From: Roseitranquillus sp963749675
GTDB taxonomy: Bacteria > Pseudomonadota > Alphaproteobacteria > Rhodobacterales > Rhodobacteraceae
Length of the DNA: 64,000 nucleotides
Direction: 5' to 3'
NCBI GenBank assembly: GCA_963749675.1
Contig: CAVVNT010000001.1
Coordinates: 310,001 to 374,000, forward strand
The position numbers and the translations under genes were made by a program. The first letter of the stretch is position 1, and each line of letters starts with the position of its first letter. The notes under the pieces were generated by a model, which searched no databases, was not told the origin of the DNA, and was given only the letters and a program-made list of their open reading frames with translations. Of this stretch, positions 53,998 to 63,211 are shown one piece after another.

Positions 53998-55018
53998 TCA
54001 GCCGCAGGACGTGCTCAGCGCGACATAGCCGCGGTCGATGTCATCCACCGTGACCTGGCAGTCCTGGTCCTCGACAGCGACGTCGACCGACTGACCGATG
54101 TCGACGGTTTCGGTGTTCACGCCGTTGACGGCGATCCTTACCGCGCCACCGTCGTCGGCGATGCCGGAAACGAAGACCCGGACGGCGCCGTCGGCCAGAA
54201 GCATGACGTTACCGGGGCGGACGCCCTCGGGCGCGGGCAGTTCGTCGCCGCACGCGGCGTTGATCGCGACCTGGTTGCCCTGCAGGCCGCTCAGCATCAG
54301 CCGGCAATACGTCCCGTCGGCTGCGGTGACACCGACGGTGTCACCGACCTCCAGCACCGTCGTCGCGCCGTTGACCGACAGGCGAGCGGCGTTCGCCTCG
54401 GGATCGACGCGCGAGACGAAGGCGCGCAGGGCTCCGTCGCCGAAAGTCTGGGTCTGGCCGATGCCGATCCCGACGAAATTCGGATCGGACTCCGTCGCTC
54501 CGCTCGACGACTCACTGGACTGCGCGGCTTCCTCGGCGTCGGCTTGGGCGTCGCCCGTCTCGGTGCCGCTCGAGCCGACGTCGTCCATCGCGAGGGATTG
54601 GCGGAACCCGGCGAGCCCGGCCTGCAGGTTCTGCGACTGCTCCGAGATTGCCGAACCGAGCGACTCCATGCGGCCCGACAGTTCGGACCGGAGCGTCTCC
54701 GCCATCGTCGCCTGCGCCTGCGAGGTCTCGCCGACCGCCGCTTCGACCGAGCCGATGCGGTCCCCCACCTCGGCGAACTGCGCCTGAAGCGACGAGGTCG
54801 TATCGTCCATCCCCGTCTGAAGCGACGCGACGGTTTCCTCCATCTGCGTCTGGAGCGTCGCCATGCTTTCGCTCATCTGTGCCTCGAGCGCCGAGAGCCG
54901 CTCCTGCATCGGCAGTCTCGATCTCTTCGACGCTGGCGCCGCGCGGCGCGAAGAGCAGCCCCAGAAGGATGCCCCCGACGAGCGCGATGCCCCCGATCAG
55001 CAGTGAATTCTGGTTCAT
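53998..55018 (-). CDS. membrane-anchored coiled-coil hypothetical protein (frameshifted)
   Basis: Reconstructed about 339 aa. From ATG 55018, MNQNSLLIGGIALVGGILLG LLFAPRG is an N-terminal membrane anchor. After an extra base near 54912 the next frame continues with a Gln/Glu/Ser/Met-rich coiled coil, QERLSALEAQMSESMATLQT, in roughly heptad spacing (residues 38-140). An acidic Ser/Glu linker follows. The C-terminal domain (about 180-339) is beta-rich with a duplicated pattern: ALRAFVSRVDPEANAARLSV NG and AVRVFVSGIADDGGAVRIAV NG. It has few paired Cys (YC, AC, DC, SC). No known function; it looks periplasmic. Confidence 0.7.
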
Positions 55019-55212
55019 TCTGTCCTCCCTGAAATCGTGTCTTGTTATGAGCCGACGCCGGGCGGCGCGGCGATTCCCCGCACCATGCTAGCCGATGCCT
55101 GCGCGACTGTTCAGGCATTTCTGCGGCGGTGGCCGGAGGAGCCGACAGACGGGTTGCGTTCCGGCCCGGCCGGTCTCAGAGTTCCGCCGTCTCGAGAGAC
55201 GGAGGAGCGCGA

Positions 55213-56464
55213 GTGCCGGCACCCGGAGAGAACCTGCGCATCGACGGCGCCCGCCTCTGGGACAGCCTCATGGAGATGGCGAAGATCGGCCCCGGCGTCG
55301 CCGGCGGCAACAACCGCCAGACCGTTACGGACGAGGACGCGGAGGGTCGCGCGCTGTTCGAGAAATGGTGCGAGGCGGCGGGCTGCAGGATGGGCGTCGA
55401 CGCCATGGGCACGATGTTCGCCGAGCGTCCGGGCGAGGATCCGGACGCTCTGCCGGTCTATGTGGGCTCGCACCTCGACACCCAGCCGACGGGCGGCAAG
55501 TACGACGGCGTGCTTGGCGTCCTCAGCGGTCTCGAGATCGTGCGGACGCTGAACGATCTCGGCATCAGGACGAAGCACCCGATCGTGGTCACGAACTGGA
55601 CCAACGAGGAGGGGACCCGCTTCGCCCCCGCGATGCTCGCCTCCGGCGTTTTCGCCGGTCAGCACGAGCTGGACTGGGCCTACGACGCGTGCCGATGCCG
55701 AGGGCAAGAAGTTCGGCGACGAACTCGACCGGATCGGCTGGAAGGGCGAGGAGGAGGTCGGCGCGCGCAAGATGCATGCCTTCTTCGAGTACCATATCGA
55801 GCAGGGCCCGATCCTGGAGGCCGAGGGCAAGGATATCGGCGTCGTCACCCACGGCCAGGGCCTCTGGTGGCTCGAGGTGCGGCTGACCGGCAAGGACGCG
55901 CATACCGGTTCGACCCCGATGAACATGCGGGTCAACGCGGGCCTCGGCATGGCGCGGATCACCGAGGCGGTGCACCGGATCGCGATGGACCATCAGCCGA
56001 ACGCGGTGGGTGCGGTCGGGCAGGCGAACGTCTATCCGAACTCGCGGAACGTGATCCCGGGCAAGGCCGTCTTCACCATCGACTTCCGCTCCCCCGACCT
56101 GGGCAAGCTGACATCGATGCGGGAGCGGCTGGAGACGGAGGCGGCCGAGATCGCCGAGGACCTCGGCCTCGGCATCGAGATCGAGCCGACAGGCCACTTC
56201 GACCCGGTGGAGTTCGACGAAGGTTGCGTGGCGGCCGTCCGCGACGCGGCCGAGCGGCTGGGCTACAGCCACATGGACATCGTGTCGGGCGCCGGCCACG
56301 ACGCCTGCTGGATCAACCGCGTCGCCCCGACCGCGATGGTGTTCTGCCCCTGCGTCGACGGCCTCTCCCACAACGAGGCGGAGGAGATCACCCCCGAATG
56401 GGCCGAAAAGGGCGCCAACGTCCTCTTCCACGCCGTCGTCGAGACGGCGGGGATCGTGGAATGA
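55213..56464 (+). CDS. Zn-dependent amidase, beta-ureidopropionase / N-carbamoyl amino acid hydrolase family (frameshifted)
   Basis: Reconstructed 416 aa from GTG 55213, which lies 7 bases after GGAGGA. Peptidase M20/M28-type metal ligands: VYVGSHLDTQPTGGKYDGVL GVL near residue 80 (His, Asp), NWTNEEGTRFAPAM near residue 130 (Glu-Glu), FFEYHIEQGPILEAEG near residue 190 and GAGHDACWINR near residue 360. An extra G near 55690 (TACGAC[G]CGTGCC) breaks the frame after DWAYD. It should hydrolyse N-carbamoyl-beta-alanine to beta-alanine, CO2 and ammonia. It is followed by the lipoprotein and dihydropyrimidinase genes. Confidence 0.9.
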
Positions 56465-56535
56465 GGGCGATGTCCACGCGTGGACATCCGCATAAGCGAC
56501 TTGGATTGAAGGGAAATCTCTGGGCCATTGACCGC

Positions 56536-56877
56536 ATGGAAAGTATTTGCCGAGGGCGGCGGACGACGCTGTCGGTGCTGGCGGCGACCGCGGTGCTGGG
56601 ACTGGCGGGCTGCGCGCGCGAGCCGGAACCGCCGCGGTACGCCACCGCGTATCCGGGCCAGCCGGTGCAGACTGTGACCGGCACGAACTACGCAGCCTAT
56701 CCCGGCCTGCCGGCGCCGCCGGCGAACGCGGAGGGCATCGTGCCGCCGCCACCGCCGCGGTACATGGGATCGAGCACGACGGCCTCGTCGGCCAATGTCG
56801 GCGCGCCGGACGTGCGGCGGGATGTGCGCGGATGCACGCGGTCGGGCCTGGTGCTCGCCGCGACGTACTGCGAGTGA
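56536..56877 (+). CDS. small proline-rich lipoprotein
   Basis: 113 aa. MESICRGRRTTLSVLAATAV LGLAGCAREPEPP shows a signal peptide with lipobox LAGC, so Cys27 would be lipidated. The mature part is Pro/Tyr/Ala rich (YATAYPGQPVQTV, AEGIVPPPPPRYMG) and ends with two Cys (GCTRSGLVLAATYCE). It lies between the amidase and hydA genes, 12 bp before the latter's ATG. An upstream in-frame ATG exists, but only this start gives a signal sequence. The role is unknown; outer-membrane location is possible since residue +2 is Ala. Confidence 0.72.
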   Translation: MESICRGRRTTLSVLAATAVLGLAGCAREPEPPRYATAYPGQPVQTVTGTNYAAYPGLPAPPANAEGIVPPPPPRYMGSSTTASSANVGAPDVRRDVRGCTRSGLVLAATYCE

Positions 56878-56888
56878 GGAGAAGTCCA

Positions 56889-58349
56889 ATGAGCAAGGTC
56901 ATCAAGGGCGGGACGGTCGTGACGGCCGACCGGCAGTGGCAGGCGGACGTGCTGATCGAGGGCGAGAAGATCGTCGAGGTCGGCGAAAACCTGTCGGGCG
57001 ACGAGACCATCGACGCCGAGGGCGCCTACGTCATTCCGGGCGGGATCGACCCGCATACGCATCTGGAAATGCCGTTCATGGGCACGACGGCGGCGGAGAC
57101 GTTCGAAAGCGGCACCTTTGCCGCGGCCTCGGGCGGGACGACGATGCTGGTCGACTTCGTGCTGCCGGGCGGCGGCGGGCTGCTGGAGGCGGTCGACGAT
57201 TGGGACCGCAAGTCGAAGGACCAGATCTGCACCGACATCAGCTACCACATGGCCATCACCGGATGGAACGAGCGCATTTTCAATGAGATGGAAGCCGTCG
57301 TTAAGGAGCGCGGCATCAACACGTTCAAGCACTTCATGGCCTACAAGGGCGCGCTGATGGTCGAGGACGACGAGATGTTCGCCTCGTTCCGCCGCTGCGC
57401 CGAGCTGGGCGCGCTGCCGCTGGTCCATGCCGAGAACGGCGACGTGGTCGCGGCGCTGCAGGAGAAGTACATCTCAGAAGGGCTGACGGGGCCGGAAGGC
57501 CACGCCTACAGCCGCCCGCCCGAGGTCGAGGGCGAGGCGGCGAACCGCGCGATCATGATCGCCGACGCCGCGGGCTGCCCGCTCTATGTCGTTCACGTGT
57601 GCTGCGAGCAGGCGCACGAGGCGATCCGGCGGGCGCGGCAGAAGGGCATGCGGGTCTATGGCGAGCCGCTGGTGCAGCACCTGACCCTCGATGAAAGCGA
57701 GTACTTTCACGACGACTGGCAGCACGCCGCGCGCCGCGTGATGTCGCCGCCCTTCCGGTCGAAGACGCATCAGGACGGGCTGTGGGCCGGGCTCGCCGCG
57801 GGCTCGCTGCAGGTCGTGGCGACGGACCATGCTGCATTCAGCGATGAGCAGAAGCGGATGGGGGCCGATGATTTCACCAGGATACCCAATGGAACCGGAG
57901 GGTTGGAGGACAGACTTGCAGTTCTCTGGACGAACGGGGTGGAGACCGGGCGGCTGACGCCGGAAGAGTTCGTCGCGGTGACGTCGACGAACATTGCGCG
58001 GATCCTGAACATCTATCCGACGAAGGGCTCGCTGGCACCGGGCGCCGACGCCGACGTCGTCGTCTGGGACCCGACGCTCAGCAAGACGATCACCGCCGCG
58101 TCGCAGAAATCGATCATCGAGTACAACGTGTTCGAGGGGATCGAGGTGACGGCGCAGGCGCGCTACACGCTCTCGCGCGGCGAGGTGATCTGGGCGTACG
58201 GCCAGAACAGCCAGCCGCAGCCCGGCCGCGGCAAGTTCGTGCGCCGCCCGGCCTTCGCCTCGGCGGCGCAGGCGCTGACCAAGTGGAAGGCGCTCAACAC
58301 GCCGCGCAGGATCGAGCGTGACCCGATGAACATCCCCGCGGGCGTCTGA
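56889..58349 (+). CDS. hydA: dihydropyrimidinase
   Basis: 486 aa. Amidohydrolase metal ligands: GGIDPHTHLEMPFMGTTAAE near residue 55 (HxH), the carbamylated Lys in FMAYKGALMVEDDE near residue 150, His in PLVHAENGDVV near residue 182, His in LYVVHVCCEQAHEAI near residue 238 and Asp in VVATDHAAFSDEQKRMG near residue 315. Substrate-loop block GTGGLEDRLAVLWTNGV near residue 336. ATG 56889 follows GAGGAGAAG; the larger open frame upstream is a shadow of the lipoprotein gene. It hydrolyses dihydrouracil to N-carbamoyl-beta-alanine. Confidence 0.95.
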   Translation: MSKVIKGGTVVTADRQWQADVLIEGEKIVEVGENLSGDETIDAEGAYVIPGGIDPHTHLEMPFMGTTAAETFESGTFAAASGGTTMLVDFVLPGGGGLLEAVDDWDRKSKDQICTDISYHMAITGWNERIFNEMEAVVKERGINTFKHFMAYKGALMVEDDEMFASFRRCAELGALPLVHAENGDVVAALQEKYISEGLTGPEGHAYSRPPEVEGEAANRAIMIADAAGCPLYVVHVCCEQAHEAIRRARQKGMRVYGEPLVQHLTLDESEYFHDDWQHAARRVMSPPFRSKTHQDGLWAGLAAGSLQVVATDHAAFSDEQKRMGADDFTRIPNGTGGLEDRLAVLWTNGVETGRLTPEEFVAVTSTNIARILNIYPTKGSLAPGADADVVVWDPTLSKTITAASQKSIIEYNVFEGIEVTAQARYTLSRGEVIWAYGQNSQPQPGRGKFVRRPAFASAAQALTKWKALNTPRRIERDPMNIPAGV

Positions 58350-58762
58350 TGGCGCCGGCGGAGCCGCAAGGCATCCTCGAGACGGCGCTCTACGCCAGCG
58401 ATCTCGGTGCGGCGTCGGATTTCTACGGCCGGGTCGTGGGGCTTCGCGAGGAGACCCGCGTCGGTGGACGGCACGTGTTCTTTCGCTGTGGCGCGGGGAT
58501 GCTGCTGATCTTCCGGCCGGACGCGACGCAGGTGCCGGGCGGACCGCTGCCGGTGCCACCGCATGGCGCCACGGGAGAGGGCCATGTCTGCTTCAACGTG
58601 CCGGGAGGCGCGCTCGACGACTGGGCGGCGCACCTTGCACGGCACGGCACCGAGGTCGAAGCGGATTTCCACTGGCCGAACGGTGCGCGGTCATTGTACG
58701 TCCGCGACCCCGCCGGAAACTCGGTGGAATTCGCGGAGCCGAAGCTGTGGGGTCTTTCGTGA
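58349..58762 (+). CDS. VOC-superfamily (glyoxalase/dioxygenase-like) protein
   Basis: 137 aa, one vicinal oxygen chelate domain: LETALYASDLGAASDFYGRV VGL at residues 9-31 and, in the second module, HVCFNVPGGALDDWAAHLAR near residue 76 and SLYVRDPAGNSVEFAEPKLW near residue 113. Metal ligand candidates are the Glu of ETALYA, His of GEGHVCF and Glu of SVEFAEP. It overlaps the dihydropyrimidinase stop by one base (TGATG), so it is co-translated. Reaction unknown; perhaps a detoxification step for aldehyde intermediates. Confidence 0.85.
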   Translation: MAPAEPQGILETALYASDLGAASDFYGRVVGLREETRVGGRHVFFRCGAGMLLIFRPDATQVPGGPLPVPPHGATGEGHVCFNVPGGALDDWAAHLARHGTEVEADFHWPNGARSLYVRDPAGNSVEFAEPKLWGLS

Positions 58763-58800
58763 CCCCGCCGGCACGGATCGTGACGAGAGCAGCCGAGCCG

Positions 58801-59208
58801 CTAATCCGGGACCAGCGCCTCGAGCTCGGGAAGGAGCACGACGCTCTCCTGCTCGTGCGGGTCGGTGCGGGCGATGACGGCCACCGCCTCGACCTTGCCA
58901 CTGTTGCGCGGCAGGTGCGGGACATCGGCGGGGATGTAGACGAGGTCGCCCTCGACCGTAGCCATATGATGCTGCAGCCGGTCGCCCCACCACATCTCGG
59001 CGGCCCCGGAGACGACGTAGATCGCCGTCTCGTGCGTGGCGTGCTTGTGCGCCCTGGCGCGGCCGCCGGGCGGGATGCGCAGGACGTGCATGCAGATCGC
59101 CTGCGAACCAACGGTCTCGCGCGCGATGCCCTCGAAGTAGCTGAAGCCCTGCTTGCCCTCGTAGGTGCTTTCGGTGCGAACCTTGCGACAGTCCTTCGGC
59201 ATCGACAT
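58801..59208 (-). CDS. cupin-domain protein
   Basis: 135 aa from ATG 59208 (MSMPKDCRKV). Cupin motif 1 is GGRARAHKHATHETAIYVVS GAAEMWWGD near residue 60, with three candidate metal-binding His and a Glu. Motif 2 is GDLVYIPADVPHLPRN near residue 95. It is antisense to the surrounding genes and its start lies 30 bp from the divergent ABC ATPase gene, so the two share a promoter region. It could be a small sensor or isomerase; substrate unknown. Confidence 0.82.
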   Translation of the reverse strand: MSMPKDCRKVRTESTYEGKQGFSYFEGIARETVGSQAICMHVLRIPPGGRARAHKHATHETAIYVVSGAAEMWWGDRLQHHMATVEGDLVYIPADVPHLPRNSGKVEAVAVIARTDPHEQESVVLLPELEALVPD

Positions 59209-59237
59209 GCGCGGCTCCTCGTGTCGGCTGATCAAGC

Positions 59238-60065
59238 GTGACGGTGGCTGACGCTACTATAGCAAGCCGGACCGCCGCCGTCTCTCGCGACTCGGTCGTC
59301 AGGGCCGACGGCCTCAGCCTGACGTTCGAGACCGCGGACGGCCCGGTGCAGGCGCTGAGCGACGTGACGATGAGCATCGGGCGCGGCGAGTTCGTCAGCT
59401 TCATCGGCCCGTCGGGCTGTGGCAAGACCACGTTCCTGCGCGTGGTCGCGGCGCTGGAGCAGCCGACCGCGGGCACCGTCACCGTTAATGGCATCAGCCC
59501 CGACGATGCCCGGCGCGCACGGGCCTACGGCTACGTCTTTCAGGCGGCCGGTCTCTATCCGTGGCGGACGATCGGCGGCAACGTGCGGCTGCCGCTGGAG
59601 ATCATGGGCATGAGCCGCGCGGAGCAGAAGCGGCGCGTCAGGGATGTCCTGGAACTCGTCGACCTGGACGGGTTCGAGCGAAAGTATCCCTGGCAGCTGT
59701 CCGGCGGGATGCAGCAGCGGGCGTCGATCGCCCGCGCGCTGGCCTTCGACGCCGACCTGCTGCTGATGGACGAGCCCTTCGGCGCGCTCGACGAGATCGT
59801 GCGGGACCGGTTGAACGAGGAGCTGCTGCGGCTCTGGGCGCGCACCGGCAAGACGACGCTCTTCGTCACGCACTCGATCCCTGAGGCGGTGTACCTGTCG
59901 ACCCGGATCGTCGTGATGAGCCCGCGTCCGGGGCGCGTGACAGACATCATCGACAGCCCCCTGCCGCGCGAGCGCCCCCTCGACATCCGCGACACCGCCC
60001 AGTTCATCGAGGTCGCCCACCGGGTGAGGGAGGGGCTGCGCGCCGGTTACGGCGATGACGTCTGA
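59238..60065 (+). CDS. ABC transporter ATP-binding protein (SsuB/TauB/ThiZ type)
   Basis: 275 aa from GTG 59238 (a second GTG lies at 59244). Walker A GPSGCGKTT near residue 57, signature LSGGMQQRASIARALAF near residue 154, Walker B LLLMDEPFGALDEIVRD near residue 174 and switch His VTHSIPEAV near residue 214. This subgroup drives uptake of nitrate, sulfonates, taurine or hydroxymethylpyrimidine-like compounds. It overlaps the first permease gene by 11 bp. In the pyrimidine locus a pyrimidine or dihydropyrimidine substrate is likely. Confidence 0.92.
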   Translation: MTVADATIASRTAAVSRDSVVRADGLSLTFETADGPVQALSDVTMSIGRGEFVSFIGPSGCGKTTFLRVVAALEQPTAGTVTVNGISPDDARRARAYGYVFQAAGLYPWRTIGGNVRLPLEIMGMSRAEQKRRVRDVLELVDLDGFERKYPWQLSGGMQQRASIARALAFDADLLLMDEPFGALDEIVRDRLNEELLRLWARTGKTTLFVTHSIPEAVYLSTRIVVMSPRPGRVTDIIDSPLPRERPLDIRDTAQFIEVAHRVREGLRAGYGDDV

Positions 60066-60993
60066 GCCGCTGGCGGCGCCGGGCGCCGGCGTCGGGCGAT
60101 CCGGCCGCGTCGCCTTGCGCCTGCGGCGCGCCGGAACCGACGCGCTGCCGGTCATCGTGGTCGTGCTGGCCATAGTCGCGATCTGGTACCTTGCCGCGGT
60201 CGGCATGAACGCCCGCTGGGCGCTGGACCAGGCGGCGCGGGCGGAGGTGGAGCTGGGTCCGCTCGGCCTGATCTCGGACACGTTGAGCCAGGACCGGCCG
60301 CGGCTGCCGGCGCCGCACCAGGTGGCCCTCGAGATCTGGAACACGGTGGTGGGGCAGGAGGTGACGTCGCGGCGCAGCCTCGTGTACCACGCCTGGGTGA
60401 CGCTATCGGCGACGCTGGTGGGCTTCGCCATCGGCTCGGTTCTGGGGCTGCTGCTGGCGGTGGGGATCGTCCACAACCGGGCGATGGATCTCAGCGTGAT
60501 GCCGTGGGCAATCGCCAGCCAGACGATCCCGATCCTCGCGATCGCGCCGATGATCATCGTGGTGCTGAACTCGCTGGGCCTGCAGGGGCTGATCCCCAAG
60601 GCGATGATCTCGGCCTATCTCTCGTTCTTTCCGGTCGTGGTCGGCATGGCGAAGGGTCTGCGCGCGCCCGACGCGATCGACCTCGACCTGCTGCGCACCT
60701 ACCACGCGAGCCGACTGCAGACCTTCTGGAAGCTGCGTCTGCCGGCGTCGATGCCGTACCTCTTCACCTCGCTGAAGATCGGCGTCGCGGCGAGCCTTGT
60801 CGGCGCGATCGTGGGAGAGCTGCCGACAGGCGCGCGGGCCGGCCTCGGCGCCCGTCTGCTGGCCGGCAGCTACTACGGGCAGACGGTGCAGATCTGGTCG
60901 GCGCTGCTCGCCGCGGCCGTGCTGGCGGCGCTTCTGGTCGGGCTGATCGGGCTGGCGCAGCGGCTCACCCTCCGCCGGATGGGAATGGCCTGA
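60055..60993 (+). CDS. ABC transporter permease (SsuC/TauC type), first
   Basis: 312 aa. An N-terminal helix, ALPVIVVVLAIVAIWYLAAV near residue 28, is followed by a roughly 55-residue soluble loop and then five membrane spans. The EAA loop is DLDLLRTYHASRLQTFWKLR LPASMPYL near residue 202. It overlaps the ATPase gene by 11 bp and the next permease by one base, as a tightly packed operon. Confidence 0.9.
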   Translation: MTSEPLAAPGAGVGRSGRVALRLRRAGTDALPVIVVVLAIVAIWYLAAVGMNARWALDQAARAEVELGPLGLISDTLSQDRPRLPAPHQVALEIWNTVVGQEVTSRRSLVYHAWVTLSATLVGFAIGSVLGLLLAVGIVHNRAMDLSVMPWAIASQTIPILAIAPMIIVVLNSLGLQGLIPKAMISAYLSFFPVVVGMAKGLRAPDAIDLDLLRTYHASRLQTFWKLRLPASMPYLFTSLKIGVAASLVGAIVGELPTGARAGLGARLLAGSYYGQTVQIWSALLAAAVLAALLVGLIGLAQRLTLRRMGMA

Positions 60994-61838
60994 TGGGCTG
61001 GGTCGCCTTCGCGCTGGCATTCTGGGCCGGCGCCTGGTGGCTGAACACGCGGCTTGCCGCGGGCCCGCGGGGTGGCGAGCAGGCCGTTCGACTGTTCGTT
61101 CCCGCGCTCTTCGGGGTGACGACCCTGGTCCTGTGGGAAGGGCTGGTGCGCGGCCTCTCGGTGCCGCCGGTGATCCTGCCGCCGCCGAGCGCGATAGCTG
61201 CACGCGTCATCACCGCGATGCCAATCCTGTGGGAGGATTTCGTGCAAACGTTCGCCAAGGGCGCCCTGTCGGGCTACGCGATCGGCTGCCTGGCCGCGTT
61301 CCTGACGGCGATCGCGATCGACCGCTCGGCGTTCCTGCAGCAGGGGCTGCTGCCGGTCGGCAACTTCATCGCGGCGCTGCCGATCGTGGGAACAGCGCCG
61401 ATCCTGGTGATGTGGTTCGGCTTCGACTGGCAGTCGAAGGCGGCGGTGGTCGTGGTGATGGTCTTCTTCCCGATGCTGGTGAACACCGTGCAGGGGCTGA
61501 AAGAAGCGACAGCGATGCAGCAGGATCTGATGCGCACCTACGGCGCGGGCTACTGGCAGACGCTGGCGAAGCTGCGACTGCCGGCGGCGATGCCGTTCGT
61601 CTTCAACGGTCTCAAGATCGCCTCGACCCTCGCCCTGATCGGCGCGATCGTGGCGGAATTCTTCGGCTCGCCGATCCGAGGCATGGGGTTCCGCATCTCG
61701 ACCGAGGTGGGACGGCTGGCACTCGACATGGTCTGGGCCGAGATCCTGGTGGCGGCCTTGGCGGGATCGGCCTTCTACGGGACGATTGCCCTGATCGAGC
61801 GGGCTGTGACGTTCTGGCACCCGTCTCAGCGGGGATAG
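60993..61838 (+). CDS. ABC transporter permease (SsuC/TauC type), second
   Basis: 281 aa from ATG 60993 within TGATG. Start MGWVAFALAFWAGAWWLNTR, six predicted hydrophobic segments, and the EAA loop QDLMRTYGAGYWQTLAKLRL PAAMPFV near residue 170. The longer open frame from 60504 is a shadow of the previous permease. Two different permeases suggest a heterodimeric channel, as in riboflavin/thiamine-precursor type importers. Confidence 0.9.
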   Translation: MGWVAFALAFWAGAWWLNTRLAAGPRGGEQAVRLFVPALFGVTTLVLWEGLVRGLSVPPVILPPPSAIAARVITAMPILWEDFVQTFAKGALSGYAIGCLAAFLTAIAIDRSAFLQQGLLPVGNFIAALPIVGTAPILVMWFGFDWQSKAAVVVVMVFFPMLVNTVQGLKEATAMQQDLMRTYGAGYWQTLAKLRLPAAMPFVFNGLKIASTLALIGAIVAEFFGSPIRGMGFRISTEVGRLALDMVWAEILVAALAGSAFYGTIALIERAVTFWHPSQRG

Positions 61839-62056
61839 CCGCGGTGCAAGCGGTGCCCAGAAGTTTTTTCAAGCAACAGGTGCGTCCGTCGTTCGCCGTG
61901 AGGGCGAGCCGGTGAGATCGGGTGCATGTCTCTGCGGCAAGTGACGCAACGGTAATCTCTGGTGGCTCCGGGAGGTCTTGGCCGGGCGAGCCCGGCGGTG
62001 CAGAAAATGGGCGGATGACCGGCGGCAAGCCGGACACGGACCATGGGGAGAATCGC
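61839..62056. other. 218-bp leader between permease and binding-protein genes
   Basis: No gene. I looked for TPP, FMN and other riboswitch consensus sequences because of the NMT1/THI5-like binding protein and found none. It contains GC-rich inverted segments near 61978-62040 (for example GCCGGGCGAGCCCGGC at 61981-61996) that could form hairpins before the binding-protein gene. Confidence 0.5.
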
Positions 62057-63058
62057 ATGATAAAGACAATGATCGCGGCGCTGCCGGCGCTGCCGGCGCT
62101 CGCGCTGAGCGCCGGTGCGGCGGCCGCGCAAGACCTCGACGAGGTGACGCTGCAGCTCAAGTGGGTCACGCAGGCCCAGTTCGCCGGGTACTACGTAGCC
62201 AAGGAGCGGGGTTTCTACGAGGATGCGGGCCTTGACGTCACGATACAGCCCGGCGGTCCGGACATCGCACCTCCGCAGGTGATCGCTGGCGGTGGCGCGG
62301 ACGTGATCGTGGAGTGGATGCCGGCGGCGCTGGCGGCGCGGGAGCGTGGGCTGCCGCTCGTCAACATCGCGCAACCGTTCAAGTCGTCGGGAATGATGCT
62401 GACCTGCCTCGAGGAGACCGGGGTGGAGAGCCCGGATGACTTCCCGGGCCGGACGCTCGGCGTCTGGTTCTTCGGCAATGAGTATCCGTTTCTGAGCTGG
62501 ATGGCGCAGCTCGGCATCCCGACCGACGGCGCTGACGAGGGCGTGACGGTTCTGAAGCAGGGCTTCAACGTCGATCCGCTGTTGCAGAATCAGGCCGACT
62601 GCATCTCGACCATGACCTACAACGAATACTGGCAGATCATCGAGGCCGGCATCCCGGAAAATCAGCTCGTCACGTTCAAGTACGAGGATCAGGGCGTCGC
62701 CACGCTCGAGGACGGGCTCTACGTGCTGGAGGACGACCTCGACGATCCGGAATTCGTCGACAAGATGGCGCGCTTCGTCGAGGCGAGCATGCGTGGCTGG
62801 AAATGGGCCGAGGAAAACCCCGACGAGGCGGCCGAGATCGTGCTCGAGTACGATGAGACCGGCGCCCAGACGGAGAAGCACCAGAAGCGGATGATGGGCG
62901 AAGTCGCGAAGCTCACGGCCGGCTCGGACGGAACGCTCGACCCGGAGGACTATCAGCGAACCGTGGACACACTGCTCGCTGGCGGGTCTGACCCCGTCAT
63001 CACGCAGGAGCCGGAGGGCGCCTGGACACACCAGATCACCGACGAGGTGGTGAAGTAG
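62057..63058 (+). CDS. ABC transporter substrate-binding protein, NMT1/THI5-like
   Basis: 333 aa from ATG 62057. Signal peptide MIKTMIAALPALPALALSAG AAAA, cleaved before QDLDE. Mature start VTLQLKWVTQAQFAGYYVAK ERGFYEDAGLDVTI is diagnostic of the NMT1/THI5 family (pyrimidine/HMP and related ligands). IAGGGADVIVEWMPAALAAR ERG near residue 77 and TLGVWFFGNEYPFLSWM near residue 133 follow. It is probably the periplasmic receptor for the importer at 59238-61838. The family's known ligands are thiamine pyrimidine precursors and riboflavin; the locus points to catabolic pyrimidines. Confidence 0.92.
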   Translation: MIKTMIAALPALPALALSAGAAAAQDLDEVTLQLKWVTQAQFAGYYVAKERGFYEDAGLDVTIQPGGPDIAPPQVIAGGGADVIVEWMPAALAARERGLPLVNIAQPFKSSGMMLTCLEETGVESPDDFPGRTLGVWFFGNEYPFLSWMAQLGIPTDGADEGVTVLKQGFNVDPLLQNQADCISTMTYNEYWQIIEAGIPENQLVTFKYEDQGVATLEDGLYVLEDDLDDPEFVDKMARFVEASMRGWKWAEENPDEAAEIVLEYDETGAQTEKHQKRMMGEVAKLTAGSDGTLDPEDYQRTVDTLLAGGSDPVITQEPEGAWTHQITDEVVK

Positions 63059-63165
63059 GTGCATGAACACGCCTAGGCTCTCCAGCGTCGAGTAACGCTG
63101 TCCTGCACGCGACGCCTTCAGCGCGTGGGCTTCGCAATGCGCGTTTGCCCGCCGGGAATCGAGAA

Positions 63166-63188
63166 GGGCCGCCCCCGAAGGGCGGCCC
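63166..63188. terminator. bidirectional intrinsic terminator
   Basis: GGGCCGCCC / GGGCGGCCC perfect 9-bp stem with a CCGAA loop, between the convergent binding-protein and PRC-barrel genes. Confidence 0.7.
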
Positions 63189-63211
63189 GAACCTCATAGT
63201 ATGACTATCTC

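Noticed and set aside
61839..62056. TPP or FMN riboswitch upstream of the NMT1/THI5-like gene
   Set aside because: No CUGAGA/ACCUGA-type TPP core or FMN element found by eye on either strand.
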